Below are positions 57,496 through 64,000 of a DNA stretch of 64,000 bases, in pieces (within the stretch, counting starts at the first letter, position 1; each line of letters begins with the position of its first letter). The stretch is taken from the NCBI GenBank assembly GCA_028289345.1, contig JANQQL010000010.1:744001-808000 (forward strand). Reading direction: 5' to 3'. Made by a program: the position numbers and the translations under genes. The DNA is from Planctomycetota bacterium (GTDB lineage: Bacteria; Planctomycetota; B15-G4; SIAN01). The notes under the pieces were generated by a model. It was not told the origin of the DNA. It was given only the letters and a program-made list of their open reading frames with translations, and made no database searches.

Positions 57496-57514
57496 AGAAC
57501 GATCGATCTATAAC
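57496..57514 (+). promoter_or_regulatory. Candidate operator/promoter of the ene-reductase operon
   Basis: AGAACGATCGATCT (57496-57509) is a palindrome with one mismatched pair. It runs into TATAAC (57509-57514), a reasonable -10 element about 65 bp before the ene-reductase start. A -35 box is not clear. A dimeric TetR repressor bound here would cover the promoter. Confidence 0.45.
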
Positions 57515-57578
57515 AATGCGAGCGGCCAGAAAGAGCTCGCCGAGGCCGTCGTCCGCACCCCCGTGAAGGAGCCCGCCA

Positions 57579-58712
57579 ATGACCCTGCCACCGACCACCG
57601 CACTCCTGGAACCTCACTCCCTGGGAGATCTCCCCCTTCGCAACCGAATCGTGCTCGCCCCCATGACCCGCGCCCGGGCAGGGGAAACCCGACTCGCCAA
57701 CAAGCTGATGGCCGACTACTACGCCCAGCGCGCCGACGCCGGTCTGGTCATCACCGAGGCGACGACGATTTCGAAGCAGGCGAATGGTTGGGTGGGCTCC
57801 CCCGGGATCTACACCGACGAGCAAGGCGAGGCCTGGAAACAAGTGGTCGACGCGGTCCATGCCAAAGGTGGCGCGATCTTTCTCCAACTGTGGCACTGTG
57901 GACGCGCATCCCACAGTGACTTCCACGAGGGAGAGCTCCCCGTGGCACCGTCCGCCGTTCCCATCGCCGGCGACGGGATTCACACCCCGCTTGGCAAAAA
58001 GGAGTACGAGACTCCGCGAGCACTTTCCAGCGACGAACTCCCCGGCATCGTCGTGGATTACGTGGCCGCGGCCACCCGCGCCAAGAAGGCGGGATTCGAT
58101 GGCATCGAAGTGCACTCCGCCAATGGCTACCTCCTCGACCAATTCCTGCAATCCCGGACCAACCACCGCAACGACGCCTACGGAGGCGACGTCCAGAACC
58201 GATTCCGTCTACTCCGTGAAGTGCTCGAAGCCGTGACCCAGGTGTTCCCGGCAAATCGAGTGGGCGTGCGCCTGTCTCCGAATGGAGTCTTCAACGACAT
58301 GGGCTCCCCGGACTATCGCGAGACCTTTGCCTACGCAGCTCAAGAACTCGACCGATTCGGTTTGGCGTATCTGCATGTGCTCGACGGGTTGGCATTCGGT
58401 TTTCACGAGCTGGGGGAGCCCGTCACACTGAAGGAACTCCAGCAACACTTCCGGGGGACGCTGATTGGCAACTGTGGCTACACCCGAGAATCAGCAGAGG
58501 CTGCCGTCGCCAACGGGAACGGCGACCTGATTGCGATCGGACGTCCCTACATTTCCAATCCAGATCTGGTTGAGCGCTTTCGAAAAGGTTGGCCGCTTGC
58601 GGACGACGCCGATGTTTCGACCTGGTATTCCGGAGAACCCACAGCCGTCGGCTACACCGACTTTCCTCGCTACGAAGATTCCCAAGACTCCCCGGCGGAG
58701 GCCCACTCATGA
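57579..58712 (+). CDS. Old Yellow Enzyme family ene-reductase (NemA-like)
   Basis: A 377-residue FMN-dependent TIM-barrel oxidoreductase with AAGGAG before its ATG. OYE signatures: NRIVLAPMTRARAG, ADAGLVITEATTIS, HCGRASHSDF, and the active-site EVHSANGYLLDQFLQ with the substrate-binding His and Asn; the later FGLAYLHVLDG and AIGRPYISNPDLVERF are also typical. OYE enzymes reduce activated C=C and nitro groups using NADPH, as in the N-ethylmaleimide reductase system. Its stop overlaps the selenoperoxiredoxin start (ATGA at 58709-58712), so both are co-translated. A TetR regulator is divergent. Confidence 0.95.
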   Translation: MTLPPTTALLEPHSLGDLPLRNRIVLAPMTRARAGETRLANKLMADYYAQRADAGLVITEATTISKQANGWVGSPGIYTDEQGEAWKQVVDAVHAKGGAIFLQLWHCGRASHSDFHEGELPVAPSAVPIAGDGIHTPLGKKEYETPRALSSDELPGIVVDYVAAATRAKKAGFDGIEVHSANGYLLDQFLQSRTNHRNDAYGGDVQNRFRLLREVLEAVTQVFPANRVGVRLSPNGVFNDMGSPDYRETFAYAAQELDRFGLAYLHVLDGLAFGFHELGEPVTLKELQQHFRGTLIGNCGYTRESAEAAVANGNGDLIAIGRPYISNPDLVERFRKGWPLADDADVSTWYSGEPTAVGYTDFPRYEDSQDSPAEAHS

Positions 58713-59356
58713 GAACTTTGCAAGATCGACTCAACTCCCTCCGAGAAGCATTCCAGAAGTCGGCTCCCGAGGCGGCGCGCGCCATCATGAAGCAGCGCGG
58801 CGACGAACTTCGCGACTCGGGAATCATGGACGGCATCCCCAAGGTCGGTGACCCGCTGGTGCCCTTCGCGTTGTCCGACACCGATGGAACTTCGGTCCGG
58901 TCGGACGAATTGCTGGCGCACGGCCCCCTGGTCGTCAGCGTGTATCGCGGCGTGTGGTGACCGTACTGCAATGCAGAGCTGGATGCTCTGCAACGACAGC
59001 TCCCGGCATTCCGCGACCTGGGTGCCAGCTTGGTGGCCGTCTCTCCGCAACTCCCCGCCAAGAACCTCGAGTCTCGCGAGAAGAATCGGCTCGAGTTCCC
59101 CATCCTGAGCGATCAGGGCAACGCGTGGGCGCGACAACTGGGCTTGACGTTCTCGCTTCCCGAGGACTTGCAGCAGGTCTATCAGGGATTCGGCATCAAC
59201 CTGCCCGAGGATCACGGCACGGACGCCTGGGAGCTCCCGCTCCCGACCCGAATTGTGGTCGATCGCGCGGGGATCATCCGCCGCATCGACGCCGACCCGG
59301 ACTACACGCGGCGCCCCGAGGTAGAGACGTCGCTGGAGGTGCTGCGAGGCCTTTGA
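58709..59356 (+). CDS. Peroxiredoxin-like selenoprotein, UGA = Sec84
   Basis: One 215-residue AhpC/TSA-family protein if the UGA at 58958-58960 is read as selenocysteine. The ATG overlaps the ene-reductase stop, and GGAGG lies nine bases before it. The N-terminal helical part is followed by IPKVGDPLVPFALSDTDG, then VVSVYRGVW-U-PYCNAELDAL. In the family this reads YRGxWCPYCxxEL, so Sec replaces the peroxidatic Cys and Cys87 is the resolving residue of a UxxC pair. The frame continues with FRDLGASLVAVSPQLPAKNL, FPILSDQGNAWARQLGL and PTRIVVDRAGIIRRIDADPD, all typical. A hairpin of SECIS type lies 11 nt after the UGA. Role: thiol-dependent reduction of peroxides or disulfides. Reading UGA as stop would leave a useless 83-residue fragment. 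Confidence 0.88.
58972..58992 (+). promoter_or_regulatory. Putative bacterial SECIS element for the UGA at 58958-58960
   Basis: UGCAGAGC (58972-58979) pairs perfectly with GCUCUGCA (58985-58992) around the loop UGGAU. The stem starts 11 nt after the UGA and the loop is 20-24 nt after it. A G at loop position 2 is the conserved feature of bacterial SECIS elements, although here it is GG and not GU. Confidence 0.75.
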
Positions 59357-59392
59357 AGCAAAGCGCGGTTGCGCGATGACCCGCAGTCTTCG

Positions 59393-59424
59393 AAGCGTCG
59401 TGTCTCGGAAGGGGCGCGACGCTT
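59393..59424. terminator. Inverted repeat between convergent genes
   Basis: AAGCGTCG (59393-59400) and CGACGCTT (59417-59424) are perfectly complementary with a 16-nt loop. They lie between the selenoperoxiredoxin stop and the PKD lipoprotein stop and may terminate both. Confidence 0.45.
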
Positions 59425-59451
59425 GCCCTTCCCAGTCTCGATCCAGGCTCG

Positions 59452-60753
59452 TCACCGAACCCCAAGGCGCCTCACCGCCCCACCGCGAAGGGCATCGATC
59501 AAGACTTCGGTCGTCAATCCCGTCGGCACCCGATGGCCGAGGGTAAACACGGGTGGCGGAGCGACCCCGTACCGTGCTGTGTATTCCGCCGCCAGATCGG
59601 TGACCACCTCTCCGACAAGGTCGTAGGAAGTGGGATCCTGCACGGTGGAGACCACCACCGCTCGGTACTCCTGGTCCCGATCAAGAAGCGCGAGAAGTGG
59701 AAGATCCTGACTCGTCTCGTCTTCACTCTGGTCGATGGTGTCGATCCAGGAACGAGGAATGGCGGCTGTGGTGGCAACCACTTGTCCCCGTCGATCTTCG
59801 ATGATCAATTCCATCGCGTCGTTGCGGCCCGCATCGAGGGTCCATCGAGTCAAACCACGAAGAGAGAGATCGATCTCCCGACGTTGAAGCGAGATCCCGG
59901 TCCTGTTCGCGGGACCGAGATGACCCGAATCGAGCATTCGAGACGCGCGCCCAAGAGCTTGCTCGGCGGAGGAACTCGGGGTCACCATCAACGGCCCACG
60001 CTGACGAGAAAAGGGGCAGACATCGAAGTTCTCGTAGGAGAACTCGCCCTCCACCAGCCGTGGGTTGAGGAACCCACCACTCAGGGAGATCTCCGGCCCG
60101 AAGTACGACGCAAAGGGAAAACCGACGGCTGGGTTCAGCCAGATTCGGCTGAACGAGATGGCTCCTGCTTCCTGACATCCTGGGCCGGTGAGATGGTAGG
60201 TGGTTTCCATGGACACGAAGAAATGCCCTTCATGCACCACCGACAGAGTCATGGGCTCAGGCCCCTGATCCGTTTGCCAGGTCCCGGTATGGGTGATCGT
60301 TTCTGGGACCCAGGGCCTGACCGCCACGTTGACCGCATCCCCGGTCGCGGCTTGTCCATCGCTGACGCGAAGAATTACTTCGTAGTTGCCAAGAGCGGAA
60401 TACCGATGAGTCGCCACCGCGGTCGTCGCGGTGGCACCGTCCCCGAAGTCCCAAAGGTATTCGAGGGAGTCGCCATCTGGATCCGAGGACTCCGTCCCGT
60501 CGAAAAGGACATCCATGGAAAGGTCGACCGCCCAGTCCGACCCCGCCTTGGCCACGGGCGCGCCATTCGGGAGCGGATTCGTGGTTGGGGGTGGCGTGTT
60601 TCCGGAACCCGGTGCGGGCTCCCCACTGTCGGCGGCGACCTCCTCCGCCCGTCCGGAAGATCCGCCACCGCAAGCCACGACGGCTCCCAGCGCGACCCAC
60701 AGTCCCATGGAGGGAAATCGCGCTCGCGTACGGACTAACTTCCCATTCCTCAT
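59452..60753 (-). CDS. PKD-domain lipoprotein with poly-Gly linker
   Basis: A 433-residue lipoprotein; a GGGAGGTGAGGA purine run ends directly at its ATG. The signal peptide (FPSMGLWVALGAVVAC) ends in a lipobox Cys followed by GGGSSG. Residues about 65-150 are a PKD domain (APVAKAGSDWAVDL; DPDGDSLEYLWDFGDG; HRYSALGNYEVILRV), an Ig-like fold common in surface proteins. The remaining 280 residues are beta-rich without a known motif. It belongs with the two other poly-Gly lipoproteins of the window at 29115 and 61205. Confidence 0.82.
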   Translation of the reverse strand: MRNGKLVRTRARFPSMGLWVALGAVVACGGGSSGRAEEVAADSGEPAPGSGNTPPPTTNPLPNGAPVAKAGSDWAVDLSMDVLFDGTESSDPDGDSLEYLWDFGDGATATTAVATHRYSALGNYEVILRVSDGQAATGDAVNVAVRPWVPETITHTGTWQTDQGPEPMTLSVVHEGHFFVSMETTYHLTGPGCQEAGAISFSRIWLNPAVGFPFASYFGPEISLSGGFLNPRLVEGEFSYENFDVCPFSRQRGPLMVTPSSSAEQALGRASRMLDSGHLGPANRTGISLQRREIDLSLRGLTRWTLDAGRNDAMELIIEDRRGQVVATTAAIPRSWIDTIDQSEDETSQDLPLLALLDRDQEYRAVVVSTVQDPTSYDLVGEVVTDLAAEYTARYGVAPPPVFTLGHRVPTGLTTEVLIDALRGGAVRRLGVR

Positions 60754-61204
60754 TCCTCACCTCCCGATCGGCGTGGATTCCTCGCGGTCCGTGGAGCTTC
60801 GACTCGATCGGTGGAGATTGGCTGGCCACCGCCATTAGACACTGTCATTGAGAACAGTAACACCGTCCCCGGTACTTTCTGGCCCGGCGCCCCCCACGAC
60901 TCGACGGCGAGCATCTCTCGCAATCGGACGCGGAGCTTCTTCGACGGGATCGGCAACCTCTCGGTGACCACGGGGGACGCCAACAGAGACGAAAACCCCG
61001 ATGCGCTCATCGGCGCCGTCGCCATCTGTTCCTTCACTCCCCGGGAGAAGTTGCACCAAGGCGATCGAGCCGCCGGCGGCTCCGACGCGTCCTATGGGAC
61101 AACTCAGCCGCAGCGTCGCTGCAACGGAGCGAATCTAGCGAGACCAGCCGCCGCAATCGTGAAAGGTGGCGGTCCGATCCCCTGACACGACAACCGACGA
61201 TCGC
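60754..61204. other. Intergenic region, no supported gene
   Basis: 451 bp between two - strand lipoprotein genes. Frames at 60811-61185 (+) and 60750-61037 (-) are of modest length, overlap, and have no good ribosome binding site or known family, so I call neither. The region should contain the promoter of the PKD gene. Confidence 0.4.
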
Positions 61205-63352
61205 TCACTCCTGAGAGATCGGCAGGGTGACCACCCAGTCGTCGTTTCCAGTGACGTCGAGGCTGCTCGCGAAACGAAGCAGGCCGTTGTACATCATGTT
61301 GTCGACCGTGAGCCTGAGGACGAACTGCGCGGGGAGCCCTTGGGTTCGAAGACTCACCTGCACCAACGGGCCGAAGTCACCAAAGCAAGCCTCCTCCGCA
61401 CCTTTGAAGCGGAAGACTTGCCCGTCTTGCATTCCGGTCCAGTCTTCGAAGGGCCCACCGGGTTCCGGCTCCACGCTCAACGCGCTGCCGACGGGGATCG
61501 GGGTCTCCCCATCCATCTCCAGCACTTCCACGGTGAGTTTCCACTCCTCGGTTTCTCGCGGCACGTGAACTGCCCGCACGGAGAGTTCGAGGACTTCCCC
61601 GTCCTCTTGAAGACTCGGTCCATCCAGCGTGAGCAAACCGGTCTGGGTGTCGTAGCGCACCTCGTCGTCGTTGAACGAGATTTCCTCGCCATCGACGCGA
61701 TCGCGAATGAACTGCTGAACACCCAGCCCTTCTTGCTCGAGGGAGACCAGGGAGTCGATGCGCCGGTCCATGACGCGACCGGTGACATAGGCGAGCTGCA
61801 GATAACCCGACAGCTCCTCGATCAGGCCCCGAAACTCGGGGATGATTTGACCGGGAGTGAGAGCCTCGGCGAAGAGGCCTCCTGTCGCTTGGCCAAGATC
61901 CACGAGGTCCAAGCGGCTGTCCGGAGTGAGACGCCCGTAGCCAAAGCTATAGAGGAGCACTTCCTTCTCCTCCGCCTCCCGGATCAGGTCGCGCGGCGTG
62001 GCGTCGCTGCTCGTGTCGACACCGTCGGAGAAGAACACGATCACCCGCAGCGGCGAGACCGTCTCATCCTCCTCGTCGGATTCGAAGTCCTTCTCCAGGA
62101 CCTCGTCCAAAGTATCCCAGCACAAGGAGAAGCCGCGCAGATTCGGCTCGAACTCCTCGATGACTCTCCGGCCTTGCTCGAGGGTGCCGCCAGGCGGCAT
62201 GAGCTGGGAGAAACCGCCTTCCTCCGGATTGTCGTGAAACTCCCAGATGGAGAACGTGTGCGAGTCCGCAAGGACTTTGAGGAGTTCGATGGCGCTGTCC
62301 TTCATCGGCCCGAGGCCGCCGAAGGCCTCCATCGACAACGTGTGGTCGAGCACGATCGCGACTTGAAGCGGCAAGGCTCCGAACGTTCGGATCACCGGAC
62401 ACGTCTCGCTCACATCCACCGGCACGCCGTACTCGAAGACCGTGGGGACCACTGTTTCGACCTGTTCCGGATCCAGGGTGACGATATCCCCTTGAGCGTC
62501 GCGCAGTTTGAGGAGCCACTGGACGCGACTCGGGGGAATGTGATTGGCTCGCACGTCGGTAAGACGCCGCTGCCGGACCGCGCTTAGCTGAGCTGCCTCG
62601 AAGCATTCGATGGCCGTGCCCTGAGTCTCGCGCCCCTCCACTTCGATCGCGATTTGGCTGTTGTCGGGGACCCTCAGTCCGGGTTCCGTGTATGCAAAGA
62701 GGAGGTCTTCGGCAAAGTAGAAGCGAATCGTCTCGTCGTCAGTGTCGACCTCGAAACGCACTCGTTCGTCAGAAGCCCCAAAGGGAAGATCCAGGTTCGA
62801 GAAGCGTTCTCTCACCCTCTTGACCTGTCGACCGTTGCCATCCTCGATCAGAACTTCAACGGTCCGCGATGCGGCTCCCTGGAGACCGAGGGAAGCTCGC
62901 CGCGCCTGACCGCTTCCCAAGAAGTCAATGGTGATGCGCGCCTCGACACCGTCGTCAAGAACAGGAACGTCGAGCCCGGCCGACTCGTAGAAGCCCGCAC
63001 GCTTCAAGACGAGTCGCGCACGGGAGACTGCGCTGGCCCCACTCCACCGGAATCGCAGGAGCCCGCCTTCCGCCATCGGCGCCTCCACATCTTCGTCCAG
63101 CTCGAGATCCCATCGCGTGGTGCGAAGACTGTCGAAGTCGTCGACCAGAACGGTCGGGAAGGACTCCGCGTCGGGCGAGGATCCGCCTTCGTCGCCACCC
63201 GCTCCTGCCGCCCCGCCTCCGCCACTACTTCCGCCCCCACCGCAACCGGGAACGAGGATCATGAAGACGAGAATCAAGATTGATCTCGGCTTCAAGCTCA
63301 GGGTGCCAAGCCCTGCACGGAGGGTCGGGGACAGACTCGGAAACTCGATCAT
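61205..63352 (-). CDS. vWA-domain lipoprotein with poly-Gly linker
   Basis: A 715-residue lipoprotein. ATG 63352 follows AGGAAGG by six bases; the longer frame is not protein-like. The signal peptide (SILILVFMILVPGC) ends in a lipobox Cys followed by GGGGSSGGGG. A beta-rich domain (about 60-260) precedes a von Willebrand A domain (about 340-540): LQVAIVLDHTLSM (a DxTxS form of the MIDAS DxSxS), and VIVFFSDGVDTSSD. vWA domains bind metal and mediate adhesion. The C-terminal 150 residues are beta-rich. No clear operon partner. Confidence 0.85.
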   Translation of the reverse strand: MIEFPSLSPTLRAGLGTLSLKPRSILILVFMILVPGCGGGGSSGGGGAAGAGGDEGGSSPDAESFPTVLVDDFDSLRTTRWDLELDEDVEAPMAEGGLLRFRWSGASAVSRARLVLKRAGFYESAGLDVPVLDDGVEARITIDFLGSGQARRASLGLQGAASRTVEVLIEDGNGRQVKRVRERFSNLDLPFGASDERVRFEVDTDDETIRFYFAEDLLFAYTEPGLRVPDNSQIAIEVEGRETQGTAIECFEAAQLSAVRQRRLTDVRANHIPPSRVQWLLKLRDAQGDIVTLDPEQVETVVPTVFEYGVPVDVSETCPVIRTFGALPLQVAIVLDHTLSMEAFGGLGPMKDSAIELLKVLADSHTFSIWEFHDNPEEGGFSQLMPPGGTLEQGRRVIEEFEPNLRGFSLCWDTLDEVLEKDFESDEEDETVSPLRVIVFFSDGVDTSSDATPRDLIREAEEKEVLLYSFGYGRLTPDSRLDLVDLGQATGGLFAEALTPGQIIPEFRGLIEELSGYLQLAYVTGRVMDRRIDSLVSLEQEGLGVQQFIRDRVDGEEISFNDDEVRYDTQTGLLTLDGPSLQEDGEVLELSVRAVHVPRETEEWKLTVEVLEMDGETPIPVGSALSVEPEPGGPFEDWTGMQDGQVFRFKGAEEACFGDFGPLVQVSLRTQGLPAQFVLRLTVDNMMYNGLLRFASSLDVTGNDDWVVTLPISQE

Positions 63353-63719
63353 GGACGGCCTTCCTGGTCGATGGGAAAACGGGTGCCATGGGGCGCAAGG
63401 CAACGACGAGCGACTCTGGGAAGAATGCCTCTCGAACGGCCGGAGTTCCCCAGGGCCTCGGCGGCCGAGGCAGGGCCCGCTCGAACCCGACCTTCCCACC
63501 CCAACCAAAGGATGGATGGTCGGGCACAAGTGTCACCACCAAGCCACCGCTCCCTTCAAATCTAACGGGCTAAATCAGCCCACAACGACATGAAGGCTTG
63601 GGGAAGAGTCCGCGCCCGACGGAGCGACTGGGGAGCGAATGACAGGGGCGGCGACCTCACACCAACGGCCTCTTCGATCGACGGGCCGAAAATGCCCTGG
63701 GGAACGCGGCAGGCATTCT
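63353..63719. other. Intergenic region, no gene seen
   Basis: 367 bp between two - strand genes. Frames here are short and unsupported. It must carry the promoter of the vWA lipoprotein gene and the 3' end of the IPTL-CTERM transcript. Confidence 0.4.
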
Positions 63720-64000
63720 TCAATGACGGCCCAGGAACACTCCCGCACTCAGCAGCAGAACCACCATCGCCAGCGCCCCCCATTCGGACAACGTGGGAAT
63801 GGCCAGCCCTCCACCGGTCACCGGATTGGGCGGTCCGAAGGCCACGCTTCGCGGGGTTTGGAACATGGACCCCTGGATGGTCTTGACGTAGGCGTCGGAA
63901 CTGTCGAACTCGACCACTTTGGGCTGGAAGAACGAGGACGAGAAGAAGTGACCATTCTGGTCGAAGGCGATCCCCTGAGGACCGGGCAGGTCGGGATGCG
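63720..64000 (-). CDS. NHL/SMP-30-like protein with IPTL-CTERM signal, 5' part outside the window
   Basis: The frame is open to the right edge of the window, so the N-terminus is missing; the GTG at 63917 is internal. The visible 93 residues read like the last blades of an NHL/SMP-30-type propeller (LPGPQGIAFDQNGHFF; PKVVEFDSSDAYVKTI; PRSVAFGP). They are followed by a Pro/Gly spacer, the motif IPTLSEWG, a hydrophobic helix (ALAMVVLLLSAGVFL) and a basic end (GRH). That is the IPTL-CTERM sorting signal, used by exosortase-like systems to process or anchor exported proteins. No exosortase gene is in the window. Confidence 0.85.
   Translation of the reverse strand, partial: HPDLPGPQGIAFDQNGHFFSSSFFQPKVVEFDSSDAYVKTIQGSMFQTPRSVAFGPPNPVTGGGLAIPTLSEWGALAMVVLLLSAGVFLGRH

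Noticed and set aside
58589..58960. Short gene ending at the UGA, with a second gene from 59030
   Set aside because: Both are parts of one peroxiredoxin-like protein in the same frame.
60811..61185. 124-codon + strand frame in the gap between lipoprotein genes
   Set aside because: No ribosome binding site and no match; a - strand frame of similar quality overlaps it.
1..64000. tRNA, rRNA, CRISPR array, insertion sequence
   Set aside because: Looked for cloverleaf-like, conserved rRNA and regularly spaced repeat patterns by eye and for transposase motifs in the proteins; none seen. A tRNAscan/Infernal run would be decisive.

Overview
The window is one contiguous, GC-rich, densely coded bacterial chromosome segment. 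The gene set points to Planctomycetota or a close deep-branching relative: an ECF-type sigma factor overlapping a Ser/Thr kinase-TPR gene, a second sigma factor divergent from an FGE-sulfatase-domain membrane protein, several exported FG-GAP proteins, lipoproteins whose lipobox Cys is followed by a poly-Gly run, a sulfatase, and an IPTL-CTERM protein. The assignment rests on gene content only; no rRNA or other marker gene is present. I saw no tRNA, rRNA, CRISPR array, insertion sequence or prophage.

Layout. 0-9 kb: a 5'-truncated LRR-like gene, a class C serine hydrolase, a DinB-like protein, a giant tricorn-type protease with an extra C-terminal TIKI/TraB-like domain, and an FG-GAP protein. 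9-19 kb: a pentapeptide-repeat K+-channel-like protein with an HDOD protein, the sigma/kinase pair, and two exported proteins (lamin-tail-like; C39-peptidase-like). 19-29 kb: a TlpA/DsbD-like selenoprotein, a sulfatase divergent from a TetR-serine hydrolase pair, and a sigma factor divergent from an FGE-domain protein. 29-42 kb: a large lipoprotein, an FG-GAP protein, a coupled TIR / degenerate TIR-TPR pair, a NUC1 nuclease with a lamin-tail domain, DUF429, VTT and DUF4920 proteins. 42-48 kb: a beta-propeller protein, a PadR regulator with its partner, a third serine hydrolase and an exported unknown. 48-52 kb: a gene-poor, apparently less GC-rich stretch and a Cache-7TM-PAS-HTH membrane regulator. 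52-64 kb: an FG-GAP protein, an HTTM pair, a TetR-DUF2071 operon divergent from an ene-reductase/selenoperoxiredoxin operon, two poly-Gly lipoproteins (PKD and vWA), and the end of an IPTL-CTERM protein.

The strongest result is two apparent selenocysteine genes. At 19956-19958 (- strand) and 58958-58960 (+ strand) an in-frame UGA sits exactly where a thioredoxin-fold CxxC motif should have its first Cys (giving U-H-S-C and U-P-Y-C). Each is followed at 11-20 nt by a hairpin that fits the bacterial SECIS pattern, and each reading frame continues for more than 100 codons of well-matching protein. A standard gene caller would split or truncate both. Other notable items are the tricorn-TIKI fusion, the TIR/pseudo-TIR pair, the Cache-7TM-PAS-HTH one-component sensor and a perfect PadR operator.

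Functionally the window is dominated by envelope and extracellular biology (exported propellers, lipoproteins, sulfatase, hydrolases), by signalling (two sigma factors, STPK, HDOD, two TetR, PadR, the membrane regulator), and by thiol/selenol redox chemistry linked to an electrophile-stress-type operon.
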